A stretch of 64,000 nt of DNA, taken from JACVRW01 sp963820315. GTDB lineage: Bacteria > Actinomycetota > Thermoleophilia > Solirubrobacterales > Thermoleophilaceae. The DNA is taken from NCBI GenBank assembly GCA_963820315.1, contig CAWFZK010000030.1, positions 1 through 64,000 of the forward strand, in the 5' to 3' direction. Positions within the stretch are counted from its first letter, which is position 1. Every line of letters begins with the position of its first letter. The notes below the pieces were generated by a model that searched no databases, had not been told where the DNA came from, and saw only the letters and a list, made by a program, of their open reading frames with translations. This document shows positions 7,489 to 17,481 of the stretch, piece by piece. The position numbers and the translations under genes were made by a program.

Positions 7489-10408
7489 ATGCTTGGGCGG
7501 GTGACGCTTGCAGTGGCGACGCTGCTGAGCTGCGGGGCCATGGCTTCGAGCGCCGCCGATGCCGCGGTTCCGCCCATCGGCACCGGCGCGTGGTCGTGGT
7601 TCGGCGACCCGCGGGCGGTCACGTACGACGGGCGCACCTACGTGGGCTGGGTCGACCTCGAGGGCGACATCAAGGTCAGCTCCTACGACCACGCGAGCGG
7701 CGAACGGGTGACCGCGGTCCTCGCGGCGCGGCTCAATCGCGACGACCACGCGAACCCCTCGATCCACGTCCGGCCGGACGGCAGGCTCGTGATCTTCTAC
7801 TCGCGCCACGTCGGGCCGGCGATGCACTACCGCGTCTCCTCCCAGCCTGAGGACATCAGCTCGTGGGAGCCGCCCCAGACGCTGCCGGTCAACGTGCCCG
7901 GCATCCGCGGCTACACCTATCCGAACCCGATCAGGCTCGCTGACGAGGGGCGGACCTACCTGTTCTGGCGCGGCGGGAACTACAACCCGACCTATTCGAT
8001 CCAGGACGACGGCTCGAATACCTGGTCACCGGCGCGCAATCTGATTGTCAAGCCGAACGAGCGCCCGTACGCGAAGTACGCCGAGAGCGGCGGAGACACG
8101 ATCCACGTCGCGTACACGAACGCCCATCCGAACGAGTACCCGAGCGTGAACGTGTACTACGCGCGGGTTCGGGCGGGCGCGATCCAGCGAGCGAACGGTC
8201 AGGAGCTCGGCACGCTCGACGGCGCTCCGATCGCGCCGGAGGCCGGCGACCTCATCTTCGACCGGCCGGAGCCGTCGTGGGTGCACGACGTCGCGGCCGA
8301 TGCGAGCGGCAACCCGGTGATCGTGTTCGCGAGCTTCCCCTCGCCTACCGACCATCGCTATCACTACGCCCGCTGGGCCGGCGGCGCCTGGCAGGTCAAC
8401 GAGATCACAGCAGCCGGCAGAGCCTTTCGCGAAGACGGGCGGCCCGCCGATTACTACTCGGGCGGGTTGACGCTCGACCACGAGGATCCGTCGCGCGTCT
8501 ATCTGTCGCGCCAGACCGGCGCGAGCTGGCAGGTGGAGACCTGGACGACCCCGAACGGGGGTGCCAGCTGGACGGCGCAGACCGTCAGCGCCCCGTCGCC
8601 GGAGAAGAACGTCCGGCCGGTCTCGCCACGAGGAATGACGGCATTCGACGGCGACCTGGGCGTGCTGTGGATGCGCGGCGTCTACCCGAGCTACGTGGAC
8701 TACAGGACCTCGATCGCGGCCTTCATGGCGAGCGGGGCAAATCTGCCTCCCGTGGCCGACGCCGAGCCGGCCGTGCGCAGCGGGCCCGCGCCGCTCGAGG
8801 TGCGCTTCGACGGATCGCTCTCTCAGGATCCGGACGGCCAGGTCGTGAGCTGGCAGTGGGACTTCGGCGACGGCGGCGCGGCGAGCGGTCCCGAGGCGAC
8901 CCACACCTACACGGCCGCGGGTCGCTATTTCCCGTCCGTGACGGTCACGGACGCGAGCGGGACGAGCTCGACGCTCGTGGAGGAGATCACGGTAGGGCTG
9001 CCGGCGGCGCCCGTGGCGCACAGCGGTGGCGCGAGCGGCGTGACCGTCCACGGCGCCGTCGACCCGGAGAACGCCGCGACCCAGTGGTACTTCGAGTATG
9101 GGCCGACCTCCGAGTACGGAGCTGTCACAGCGTCCGCAGGCCTTCCCGGGAGCGACGCTCTTCTCCAGGTCCAAGCCGCCCTGCCCGGTCTCGTGCCGGG
9201 GCGGCTCTATCACTACCGGCTCGTCGCAACGAACGCGTCCGGCACCAGTGAGGGCGAGGATCGCGTGATGATCGCCGGGCGCTCGCCGGGTTCAGACGCC
9301 TATCGCGAGGCGCTGCTCGGCACGCCCGGCCTCGCCGCGTACTGGCGTCTCGGCGAGCTGAGCGGCGCTGTGGCAAGCAACCAGGCGGGCGGCACGCCCG
9401 GCTCGTTCACGGGGCGCTTCGTGCTTGGCCAGCCCGGCGTCCTCGGCCCGCTCGGCGACAACGCCGCGAGCTTCGACGGCGCCAGCGGCGAGCTCGTGGC
9501 GCCCGGCCCGGCGCTCACGGGCGCGGCCGCCACCATCGAGGGCTGGTTCAACTGGCGCGCCGGCACGAGCGTCCTGCGCGACTCGACGTCGACCGGTGGG
9601 AGCGGCTGGCTCCCGGCATTCAACAGCGGCGGCAACCTTCACTACCGGCTGGGCGGGAACGGCTTCGACACGGGTCGCCCGGTCACCGTGCTGCGTGACG
9701 GCGCGTGGCATCACCTGGCTGCGGTCAAGGACGGGCGCGGCGGCGCGCATGTACGTCGACGGAAGCCTCGTCCACCAGGCGCCGGACGGCGCCGGCGCGG
9801 GACCCGCACAGGGCCCCTGGCATGTCATGCGAAACGGCACCACCTCCAACTTCTCGGAGGGCGAGGCCGATGAGGTCGCGATCTACACGCGCGCGCTCGG
9901 CCCGGCCGAGATCAAGGCTCACTACGACCTCGCGCGGACGCTCGCGGGCGCTCCGCTGCCTCCGGAGCCGGTGCCGCCGGCCGCCGAGCCGCCCGCAGCC
10001 GGGGCGGGCGCGGGCGGTGGCGTCCTCGACCGTCCGGCGCCGCGCGCTCGGACGCTCGCCGGCATTGCGTCCGTGCGCCGCGGGCGGCTCACGGTGGTCG
10101 GCGCTCCGCGGCGGGCGAACCGGATCGTCGCCCGGAGGACGGGCTCGACCTGGCGGGTGTCCGACGCCGCCGCGTCGCTCCGGCCCGGCCGCGGTTGCCG
10201 CAGGCTGAGCGCTCGCTCCGTCGGCTGCCGCGCCGCACGCGTGAGGTCCGTCGCCCTCTATGGCGGCGACGGAAGCGACCGGCTCGTGGTCCTCGGAAGG
10301 ATCCGCGCGCTGCTCGTTGGCGGGCGCGGGCACGACCGCCTGGTCGGCGGCGCGCGGGCGGTGTTCCGTGGCGGACCCGGGACCGACCGGGCGCTGCGGC
10401 GGGGCTAG
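7489..10408 (+). CDS. Large secreted BNR-repeat / PKD / LamG-fold protein (one-base frameshift near 9742)
   Basis: After correction this is about 972 residues. A signal peptide (1-25) is followed by a beta-propeller-like region with WSWFGDPRAV and PSIHVRPDGRLVIFYSRH (residues 30-410, BNR_4-like). Then come a PKD domain (SWQWDFGDGG, YFPSVTVTD), a fibronectin-like stretch and a concanavalin/LamG fold (YWRLGELSG, ATIEGWFNW, WHHLAAVKDG). The frame breaks at 9735-9750; dropping one base joins MYVDGSLVHQ and the rest of LamG. A Pro/Ala linker and degenerate RTX-like GGxGxDxL units close the protein. It is probably an extracellular polysaccharide-binding or -degrading protein, but no catalytic residues could be assigned. 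Its TAG stop shares CTAG with the next gene. Confidence 0.75.
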
Positions 10409-11508
10409 ACCACGAAGCGCCCGTCGCGCTGGAGCTCCGTTCCGTCGACGGTGATCGAGCCGCCCTGGCGCAGGTCGCACACCATGTCCCAGTGGACCGC
10501 GGACTCGTTCGTGCCCCCGCTCTCGGGGTAGCTCATGCCGACGGCCAGGTGGACGGTGCCGCCGATCTTCTCGTCGAGCAGGATCTCCTGGGTCCCGGTG
10601 GCGATCCCGAAGTTCGTGCCGATCCCGATCTCGCCGAGCCGGCGCGCGCCCTCGTCGGTGTCCAGCATCTCGATCAGGAACTCCTCGCCCTGCTCGGCCG
10701 ACGCGTCCACGACCTTGCCGTCCTCGAAGCGGAAGCGCACGCCCGCGACCGTCCGGCCCCCGTAGCTCGCGGGGAACGAGAAGGAGATCTCGCCGTTCGC
10801 CGAGTCCTCGACAGGCCCGGTGAAGAACTCCCCGTCGGGCATGTTGTGCTCGCCGGTGCAGGGGATCCAGTTACGGCCCGCGACGTTCAGCGTGAGGTCG
10901 GTCCCCGGCGCCTGGATGCGGACCTCCTCGCGCCCCTGGATCCACTCCGCCAGATGGTTCACCTGGTCCGACTGGCGCCGCCAGGCGGTGACCGGATCGC
11001 CGTCCGTGGCGAGGCAGGCTGCGTAGTAGAAGTCCTCGTAGTCCGCCAGCGACATGCCGGCCTCGGACGCGTACGAGTGTGTCGGGAAGAGCGTCAGCGA
11101 CCAGCGGTGCTCGCCGGCGGCCGAGCGCCGCATGACCGCCTCCATCAGGCCCTGACGGGCCTTCTGGGCGCGCGCCTGCTTCTTGGGGTTGACACGGGAG
11201 AGCGCCCGCGTGTTGACGTCGGACATGATCGCGATGCGCACGTCCGCCTGCTCGGCAGCCCACTGCGCGGGCGGCGGAACCCAGTCGAGCTGGTCGTCGG
11301 AAGCGTTCTCGAAGAAGGCCGCCTGGGCGCCATCGGTGGTGATCTGCATCACGGGCAGCCCGCCCGCGCGCAGGATCTCCTCGTAGACTGGCTGCACGAG
11401 CGGCTCGGCGGCGGTCGTCCCCTGGATCACGCAGACGTCGCCCTTCTGCACGCGCGTCGAGTAGTTGACGAGGATCTTCGCTAGCGCATCCGCGCGCTGG
11501 TCTCTCAT
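10405..11508 (-). CDS. M29 family aminopeptidase
   Basis: A 367-residue protein matching thermophilic aminopeptidases of family M29, dinuclear-metal enzymes that remove N-terminal residues from peptides. Seen are the N-terminal LAKILVNYSTRVQKGDVCVIQG, the first ligand region TGEHNMPDGEFFTGPVED, and the C-terminal GTNFGIATGTQEILLDEKIGGTVHLAVG and ESAVHWDMVCDLR with the final His and Asp ligands. It is cytoplasmic (no signal peptide). It ends on the CTAG shared with the convergent LamG gene. Its start overlaps the pdxT stop by 4 bases (11505-11508), so it is probably the last gene of the pdxS-pdxT transcript. Confidence 0.9.
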   Translation of the reverse strand: MRDQRADALAKILVNYSTRVQKGDVCVIQGTTAAEPLVQPVYEEILRAGGLPVMQITTDGAQAAFFENASDDQLDWVPPPAQWAAEQADVRIAIMSDVNTRALSRVNPKKQARAQKARQGLMEAVMRRSAAGEHRWSLTLFPTHSYASEAGMSLADYEDFYYAACLATDGDPVTAWRRQSDQVNHLAEWIQGREEVRIQAPGTDLTLNVAGRNWIPCTGEHNMPDGEFFTGPVEDSANGEISFSFPASYGGRTVAGVRFRFEDGKVVDASAEQGEEFLIEMLDTDEGARRLGEIGIGTNFGIATGTQEILLDEKIGGTVHLAVGMSYPESGGTNESAVHWDMVCDLRQGGSITVDGTELQRDGRFVV

Positions 11509-12065
11509 GAGAGGACTCCTGCCCTGTCGAGCAGCCAGCGATGCAGGCTGCGTTCGTCTGTCAGCTCGGGGTGGAAGGCCACCGCGAGGATGTTGTCCTG
11601 GCGCACGGCGACCGGGTGGCCGTCGATCTCGGCGAGCACCTCGACGTCCGGCCCCTGCTCGTCCACCCAGGGCGCCCGGATGAAGACGGCGGTCAGCGCT
11701 CCGAGGCCGTCGAGCTCGAGGGCCGCCTCGAAGCTGTGCAGCTGGCGACCGAAGGCGTTGCGGCGGGCACTCACGTCGAGCAGGCCGAGGTGGTCGCGGT
11801 CGAGCATGATCAGGCCTGCACAGGTGGCGAGCACCGGCGTGCCGCCGCCGATCAACTCGCGCAGCGGCTCGGCGAGACCCTCACGTTCGATGCCGAGCGT
11901 CATCGTGGTGGACTCGCCGCCTGGCATGACGAGCGCGTCGACGCCGTCGAGGTCCTGCGGCGTGCGGACCTCGCGCACCCTGGCGCCCTCCTCCTCGAGG
12001 ATGCGCCTGTGCGCCTCGAAGTCGCCCTGCAGGGCAAGAACACCTACCAGCGGTTGACTCACCAA
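11505..12065 (-). CDS. pdxT: Pyridoxal 5'-phosphate synthase glutaminase subunit PdxT
   Basis: PdxT splits glutamine and passes ammonia to PdxS for vitamin B6 synthesis. The protein is 186 residues, typical for the family. The class-I amidotransferase triad is present: Cys82 in LATCAGLIML, His167 and Glu169 in AFHPELT. MPGGESTTM forms the oxyanion region. The start overlaps the pdxS stop by 7 bases, which suggests tight coupling of the two subunits. Confidence 0.96.
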   Translation of the reverse strand: MVSQPLVGVLALQGDFEAHRRILEEEGARVREVRTPQDLDGVDALVMPGGESTTMTLGIEREGLAEPLRELIGGGTPVLATCAGLIMLDRDHLGLLDVSARRNAFGRQLHSFEAALELDGLGALTAVFIRAPWVDEQGPDVEVLAEIDGHPVAVRQDNILAVAFHPELTDERSLHRWLLDRAGVLS

Positions 12066-12943
12066 CCGCGATTCTGCAGCAGGCCGCCGTTCTCCTGGAG
12101 CGTGCCGATCTCGATGCCGGGCATGGCCTCGCCGAGCTGGCGCGAGGCGGCCGCCACGCGCGCGGGATCCTCGAAGTGGGTCGTCGCCTCGACGATCGCC
12201 CGCGCCCGGCGCTCCGGATCGGACGACTTGAAGATGCCCGAGCCGACGAAGTTGCCCTCGGCGCCGAGCTGCATCATCAGCGCCGCGTCGGCCGGCGTGG
12301 CGATGCCACCGGCGCAGAACAGCACGACCGGGAGCTTGCCGCGCTCGGCCACGTCGCGCACGAGCTCGAGCGGAGCGCCGATCTCCTTCGCGGCCGCGGC
12401 CAGCTCCATCTGGCTGAGCGTGCCGAGCCGCTTGATCTCACTCGTGATCAGGCGGATGTGGCGGACGGCCTCGACCACGTTGCCGGTCCCGGCCTCGCCC
12501 TTCGAGCGGATCATCGCCGCGCCCTCGGAGATGCGCCGCAGCGCCTCGCCCAGGTTCGTGGCGCCGCATACGAAGGGCACCTTGAAGGCCCACTTGTCGA
12601 TGTGATGCGCCTCGTCGGCGGGCGTCAGGACCTCGGACTCGTCGATGTAGTCGACCTCGAGCGCCTCCAGCACCTGCGCCTCGACGAAGTGCCCGATCCG
12701 GACCTTCGCCATCACCGGGATCGACACGGCCTCCTGGATCGCCTCGATCATCGCCGGGTTCGACATGCGGGCCACGCCGCCGTCCGCGCGGATGTCAGCC
12801 GGTACCCGCTCGAGCGCCATGACCGCCGCCGCCCCGGCGTCCTCGGCGATCTTCGCCTGCTCCGCGGTGACGACGTCCATGATCACCCCGCCCTTCAACA
12901 TCTCGGCGAGGCCGGCCTTCACTCTGAAAGTCCCGGTTTCCAT
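12059..12943 (-). CDS. pdxS: Pyridoxal 5'-phosphate synthase lyase subunit PdxS
   Basis: PdxS builds pyridoxal phosphate from ribose 5-phosphate, glyceraldehyde 3-phosphate and ammonia supplied by PdxT. At 294 residues it is full length. The TIM-barrel motifs are GGVIMDVVTAEQAKIAEDAG, with Asp23, the catalytic Lys80 in VMAKVRIGH, and Lys148 in RSKGEAGTG. The C-terminus is FVGSGIFKSSDPERRARAI. About 70 bases separate it from the patatin gene to the right, room for its own promoter, though I cannot name -35/-10 boxes with confidence. Confidence 0.97.
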   Translation of the reverse strand: METGTFRVKAGLAEMLKGGVIMDVVTAEQAKIAEDAGAAAVMALERVPADIRADGGVARMSNPAMIEAIQEAVSIPVMAKVRIGHFVEAQVLEALEVDYIDESEVLTPADEAHHIDKWAFKVPFVCGATNLGEALRRISEGAAMIRSKGEAGTGNVVEAVRHIRLITSEIKRLGTLSQMELAAAAKEIGAPLELVRDVAERGKLPVVLFCAGGIATPADAALMMQLGAEGNFVGSGIFKSSDPERRARAIVEATTHFEDPARVAAASRQLGEAMPGIEIGTLQENGGLLQNRGW

Positions 12944-13012
12944 TGTCCGTGAGAATAGCCCGCCGGACCGCTCTGGCCGCGGCGAACAATCGTTGATTGG
13001 ACTACCGGGCCA

Positions 13013-13927
13013 TCACGCCGTGAGCGCTCGCACCACGGCGTCCAAGTCATCCGTGCGCTCGGCGATCAGGTCCTCTGCCTGCTCTCGAAGCGCCTTGAGA
13101 TTCTCCTCGCTCGCGTCGTCGAGGTCGTCGCTCGCCTTCGTCAGCTCGGTCTGGAAGCGCCAGTAGCGCTCCTCGCCGAGCACGTGACGCACCTGGTAGT
13201 CGACGGCATCCGAGCTGCCGTCGAAGACGACATCGAGTATCGGGCGCGCCCACTCCACGAGCCCCCAGTCCTTGATCTCGTCGAAGGGCCGCTTGTGGGT
13301 CCGCTCGCCGGTGCCGAGCGAGACCAGCGTGATATCGGCGCCCGGGCTGTGACGGAGAACCTCGGCCAGCGCGGACATCGCCGGGTTGACCGCGAACACG
13401 CCGCCGTCGAGCAGCGCGCGAGGGCCCATCTCGAGCGGCTCGAAGTAGGTCGGCGCCGAGGAGGTCGCCCGCGCCACGTCGGACAGGCGCGCGTCCTCCG
13501 CCTCGTTCGCGCGGGCGTTCGCCGTCTTGAAGAAGTGCGGCCCGGGCGCCGCCGTGTCGTAGGTCGGGACGATCAGGTCGGGGCGAGCCGCGCTGAGCCG
13601 CTTGTCGCCGATGAAGCGCTCCAGCGCCTGGTCGAGCGCGTCGGCGTCGTACTTCTCGTCGAGCAGCCCGTCCGCGCTCTGGATGCGCTGCCAGACCGAG
13701 CGGTCGAAGATGCGCGGTCCCTCCTCCTCGTAGATCGCGGCGACCTCGGCTGCCGGTAGCGGGTCCGGCGCGCAGAGCGCGCACACGAGGATGCCGCCCG
13801 TCGACGTCCCTGCCATGAGGTCGAAGAGCTCGAAGACCGGCCTCCCGGACCGGTCCTCGAGCTCTGCCAGAACCAACGCGGGGATCAGCCCGCGAATGCC
13901 CCCGCCGTCGATGGCGAGGACGCGCAC
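13013..13927 (-). CDS. Patatin-like phospholipase
   Basis: A 304-residue serine lipid hydrolase. The oxyanion motif DGGGIRG (7-13), nucleophile elbow GTSTG with Ser42, and the Asp of the dyad in LDGGVFAVNP (Asp174) are all intact, so it should be active. No signal peptide is seen. The start is GTG; its first base shares position 13927 with the stop of the peptidase gene upstream. The C-terminal ~60 residues are charged and helical. Patatin effectors occur in some anti-phage systems, but no nucleotidyltransferase partner lies nearby. Substrate is unknown. Confidence 0.88.
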   Translation of the reverse strand: MRVLAIDGGGIRGLIPALVLAELEDRSGRPVFELFDLMAGTSTGGILVCALCAPDPLPAAEVAAIYEEEGPRIFDRSVWQRIQSADGLLDEKYDADALDQALERFIGDKRLSAARPDLIVPTYDTAAPGPHFFKTANARANEAEDARLSDVARATSSAPTYFEPLEMGPRALLDGGVFAVNPAMSALAEVLRHSPGADITLVSLGTGERTHKRPFDEIKDWGLVEWARPILDVVFDGSSDAVDYQVRHVLGEERYWRFQTELTKASDDLDDASEENLKALREQAEDLIAERTDDLDAVVRALTA

Positions 13928-15337
13928 TACCAGCTCGTCGGCTTGCCGGGCGTGTAGAGCCAGGCCTCGAAGAACTGATCGAGCTGCTGGCCGCTGACCC
14001 GCTCGGAAAGCGCGATGAAGTCCGCCGTCGTGACGTTCCCGTACTTGTTCTCCGCGTACCAGCGGCGCAGGATCCGGAAGAACGCGTCGTCGCCGATCTT
14101 CTGGCGCAGGGCCTGGAGCGTCATCGCTCCACGCGTGTAGATCGTGCCGTCGAAGATCGCCTCGGCGTCACCGGGGATGCCGGGCGGCGGGTTCCAGAAG
14201 CCGGTGTTCGTCGTCCGGCTGCGCGTAGTTGTTGTCGAACTGCTGCTGAGCGGTCAGGCCGCCGTTCCGCTCGTTCCAGATCCACTCGGACCAGCGCGCG
14301 AAGCCCTCGTTCAGCCAGATGTCGATCCATTCGACCGGCGTGACCGCGTCGCCGAACCACATGTGGGCCATTTCGTGGACGAAGGTGTTCTGGCTGGGCG
14401 TGTTGCTGTACATCGCCTTCGTCTGCGACTCGAGCGCGTAGCCGACCTCGGGAGCGAAGTCCACGACGTTGCCGACGCTCGAGAACGGATACTTGCCGTA
14501 CAGGTCCGAGAAGAAGGTGATCACGTCGTCGGTGGTCGCGATCCGGTCCTTCGCGAGCTGCGGGTTGGTCACCTGGGGATCAACCGCGTTGTAGATGGGC
14601 TTGCCGTCCACGCGCCCGCTGAAGTCGACGTCGAAGACACCGTTCGTGGCGGTCGCCAGGTAGGGCGCCATCGGCGAATCCTCGACCCAGCGCCAGGTGG
14701 TCTTGCCGTTCCGGGTGACGGGCTTGCCGACCAGCCTGCCGTTGGCGAGGGCGGTCTGCCCCTCGGGCACGGTGACCTCGAAGGAGTAGGTCGCCTTGTC
14801 ACGCGGGTTGTCGTTCGCCGGGTACCAGCCGGGCGAGCCCTGCGGCTCGTTGACGACGAACGCTCCGTCGTCCTCGAGCGGCACCCAGCCCTCCCACGAC
14901 TCGTCCGGGTCGACCACGGGCTCCGGCTGCCCCGAGTAGGTCACGCGCACGACGATCGGCCAGCCCTTCGGGATCTTCAGGCGCGGCGTGATCACGAGCT
15001 CGTGGTCGCCCTCGCGGGTGTACGACGCTCTCAGCCCGTTGACCCTCAAGGTCGAGATCTCGTAGAACGGCCGGAAGTCGAGGTTGAAGCGCGACAGGTT
15101 CTCGGTCGCGCGCGCCGTGATGAGTGCGTCCCCCTCGAGGACGTTCACGGGATTCGGCGTGTAGTCGAGATCCAGGTGGTAGTGGCGGACGTCATAGCCG
15201 CCGTTGCCGGCGAACGGGTAGTAGGGGTCGCCGAGGCCCGGCGATCCCTCGACCCAGCGGATCGCTTGGGCAGGCGCCGCTACGGCGAGCACGGCGGCCG
15301 CGGCCAGGACGATGAGCAGGGCTGTCTTTCGGGGCAT
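13927..15337 (-). CDS. Secreted M1-type zinc metallopeptidase (one-base frameshift near 14210)
   Basis: A signal peptide (1-25, ending APAQA) precedes a beta-rich N-terminal domain and a gluzincin domain. The zinc site is complete: His321, Glu322 and His325 in HEMAHMWFGD and Glu344 in WLNEGFA. The usual GAMEN motif reads GYALES here, as in several bacterial relatives. After NNYAQPDD the frame breaks. Removing one base at 14206-14213 gives NTGFWNPPPGIPGDAEAIF and continues to AMTLQALRQKIGDDAFF and the stop at 13927, for about 469 residues. I treat the break as an assembly error. It probably digests peptides outside the membrane. Confidence 0.85.
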
Positions 15338-15375
15338 GGCGGAGTTCTATCGCGATCGCCAGGGTCCCGGCCAAG

Positions 15376-16549
15376 TCACGCCCGCGCGGCGCGCCAGGCC
15401 TCGCGCAGCTTCATCGGCTTGCCCATGCGCAGCACCGAGCGCTCGTAGAGGCGCGCGCCGAGCGGCACCAGCAGGGCGATCGAGGCGACGAGCAGCACGA
15501 GCGACGCGACGATCTCCACGGCGCTCGCGGCGTCGAGCGCCACGCGCAGCGGCATGACGATCGGCGAGAAGAGCGGGAACAGCGACGCAGCGACGGCGAG
15601 GGTCCCGTCGGGGTCGTCGATCGCCGGGAAGGCGAGCAGGTAGCCGATCACGAGGAGGATCGTGAGCACGGTCGTGGACGACTGCAGGTCCTCCTGGCGC
15701 GACACCATGACGCCGCCCATCGCGTAGAGCGAGGACCAGAGCAGATAGCCGAACAGGAACCAGACGAGCACGACGGCGAGCGTGCCGGCATCGCCCACGT
15801 CGAGCTCGATCGCGCCGCTCGCGGAGGCCGCCGCCAGGCCGATCACCGCCGTCAGGGCGAGCTGAAGCAACCCGAGTGCCCCGATGCCGAGGATCTTGCC
15901 GGCGAGGATCGCGCGTGGCTGGACCGTCGCGAGCAGCACCTCGATCACGCGCGAGGACTTCTCCTCCACCACGCCCGAGGCGACAGCGATCCCGTACGTG
16001 ATCAGCTGCAGATAGAGCACGAGCGATGCCACGAAGGCGACGCCCTCGCCGCCCTCGTCATCACCCTCGAGGGAGACGGCACGGAGCGGTGGCTGCTGGA
16101 GTGCGCGCACGCGCTCGTCGCTGTTCAGACCCTCGCGCTGGAGCGCCTGGTCGGTGCGCACCAGCCGCGAGCTCTGCTGCAGAAGCTGAAGGAGCTCGGT
16201 GGGCGGGTCCCTCAGGCTGACGATCGAGTTCCCCACGAGGGCGGCGTCGACGCTCTCGTCGTCGACGGCCGCGCGCGCCGCCGCGGCGCTCGGCTGATCC
16301 TCGACGTCGATCCTCACGTCCAGCGTCCGCCCCAACTCGTGCGCCCCGGCCGCCACCACCCGCGCCTGGGGCCCGACGGCGGCGACCGTGTACTCGTCCG
16401 CGCCGTCGTCGTTCACGACGCCCGCGATGATCCCCACGGCAGCCACCACGAGCACGGTCACTAACAGCGAGATCTGAATGGCGCGCGAGCGGATCCGCTC
16501 CATGAACTCGCGGCGCGCGACGAGCCGGGTTGCCCGCGCCGAGGCTCAC
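15376..16549 (-). CDS. ABC-2 type exporter permease, NatB-like (probable one-base frameshift near 16533)
   Basis: The clear frame starts at MERIRSRAIQISLLV (16503), but family members carry a few residues before it. A GTG at 16549, overlapping the ATPase stop (GTGA), would give MSLGA. Dropping one G near 16533 then joins it to ATRLVARREFMERIRSRA, a near-ideal ABC-2 N-terminus (about 390 residues). The first helix is at 10-30, a long extracytoplasmic loop follows, then five or six helices with the conserved GVVEEKSSRVIEVLLATVQP motif. With the adjacent ATPase it forms an exporter of the NatAB type; the substrate (sodium, drug or lipid) is unknown. Confidence 0.85.
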
Positions 16550-17436
16550 CGCTCCACCACCTCGCGAAAGAGCTCGGCGAGCGTCGGGCGGGCGGGCTCG
16601 AAGCGCCGGACGCGGCCGGCTTGCCGGGCGGCGTCAAGGACGAGCTGGTCGTCCGCCCCGTCCTGAAGCTCGATCAGCACCTCGCCGTCGTCGCGACCGA
16701 CGAGCGTGGCGCCGGGAACGCCGGCGAGCCAGTCGTCGCGGGCAGCGTCGACCTGGACGCGCAGGCGCGGACGCGAGCGCTCCGTCCGCAGCTCCTCGAC
16801 CGCTCCGGCGGCGACGATGCGGCCGCGGCTGACGATCGCGACGTCGTCGCAGAGGCGCTCGACGAGCTCGAGCTGGTGCGAGGAGAAGATCACGCCGACC
16901 CCCTCCGCGGCACGCTCACGCAGCACCTCGGACATCACCTCGGTGCCGATTGGGTCGAGCCCGGAGAACGGCTCGTCGAGGATCAGCTGCCTTGGGTCGT
17001 GCACGAGCGCGGCGGCGAGCTGAACGCGCTGCTGGTTGCCGAGCGAGAGCTCCTCGACCGGCTTCTGCGCCTGCTCGCCAAGCCCCAGACGCTCGGTCCA
17101 GCGCTCGACGGCGTCCGCGGCTTCGGCCGGCGGGCAACCGTGCAGCTCGGCGAGGTACTGGAGCTGGCGGTCGGCGCGCATCTTCGGGTACAGGCCGCGC
17201 TCCTCGGGCATGTAGCCGAAGCCGCGCTGCTCCTCGCGCCGCACGGGGCGACCCTGCCAGCGCACGTCACCCGCGTCGGGCTCGAGCACGCCGAGCGCGA
17301 TGCGCATGGCGGTGGTCTTGCCGGCGCCGTTCGGGCCCACGAAGCCGAGCAGCTTCCCTTCGTGCGCCTGCAGCGAGAGGCCGTCGAGCGCGACGGTCGC
17401 GCCGTAGCGACGGCTGAGGTCGACGAGCTCGAGCAC
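16546..17436 (-). CDS. ABC transporter ATP-binding protein, NatA-like
   Basis: A 296-residue ATPase that powers the adjoining permease. Walker A is GPNGAGKT, the Q-loop region GYMPEERGLYPKM, signature LSLGNQQRVQLAAAL, Walker B LILDEPFSGLDP and H-loop FSSHQ. The signature reads SLGNQ instead of SGGQ, as in several NatA/DrrA-type proteins. A C-terminal DUF4162-like domain follows after residue 215. It overlaps the permease start by 4 bases. Confidence 0.93.
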   Translation of the reverse strand: MLELVDLSRRYGATVALDGLSLQAHEGKLLGFVGPNGAGKTTAMRIALGVLEPDAGDVRWQGRPVRREEQRGFGYMPEERGLYPKMRADRQLQYLAELHGCPPAEAADAVERWTERLGLGEQAQKPVEELSLGNQQRVQLAAALVHDPRQLILDEPFSGLDPIGTEVMSEVLRERAAEGVGVIFSSHQLELVERLCDDVAIVSRGRIVAAGAVEELRTERSRPRLRVQVDAARDDWLAGVPGATLVGRDDGEVLIELQDGADDQLVLDAARQAGRVRRFEPARPTLAELFREVVER

Positions 17437-17481
17437 CGGCGGGTCGGTTCTTCCCGATACCCGTCCGGCCTACACGGGCCG

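Noticed and set aside
13013..13927. Patatin gene as part of a CBASS-type defence system
   Set aside because: No nucleotidyltransferase, accessory or other defence gene lies on either side.
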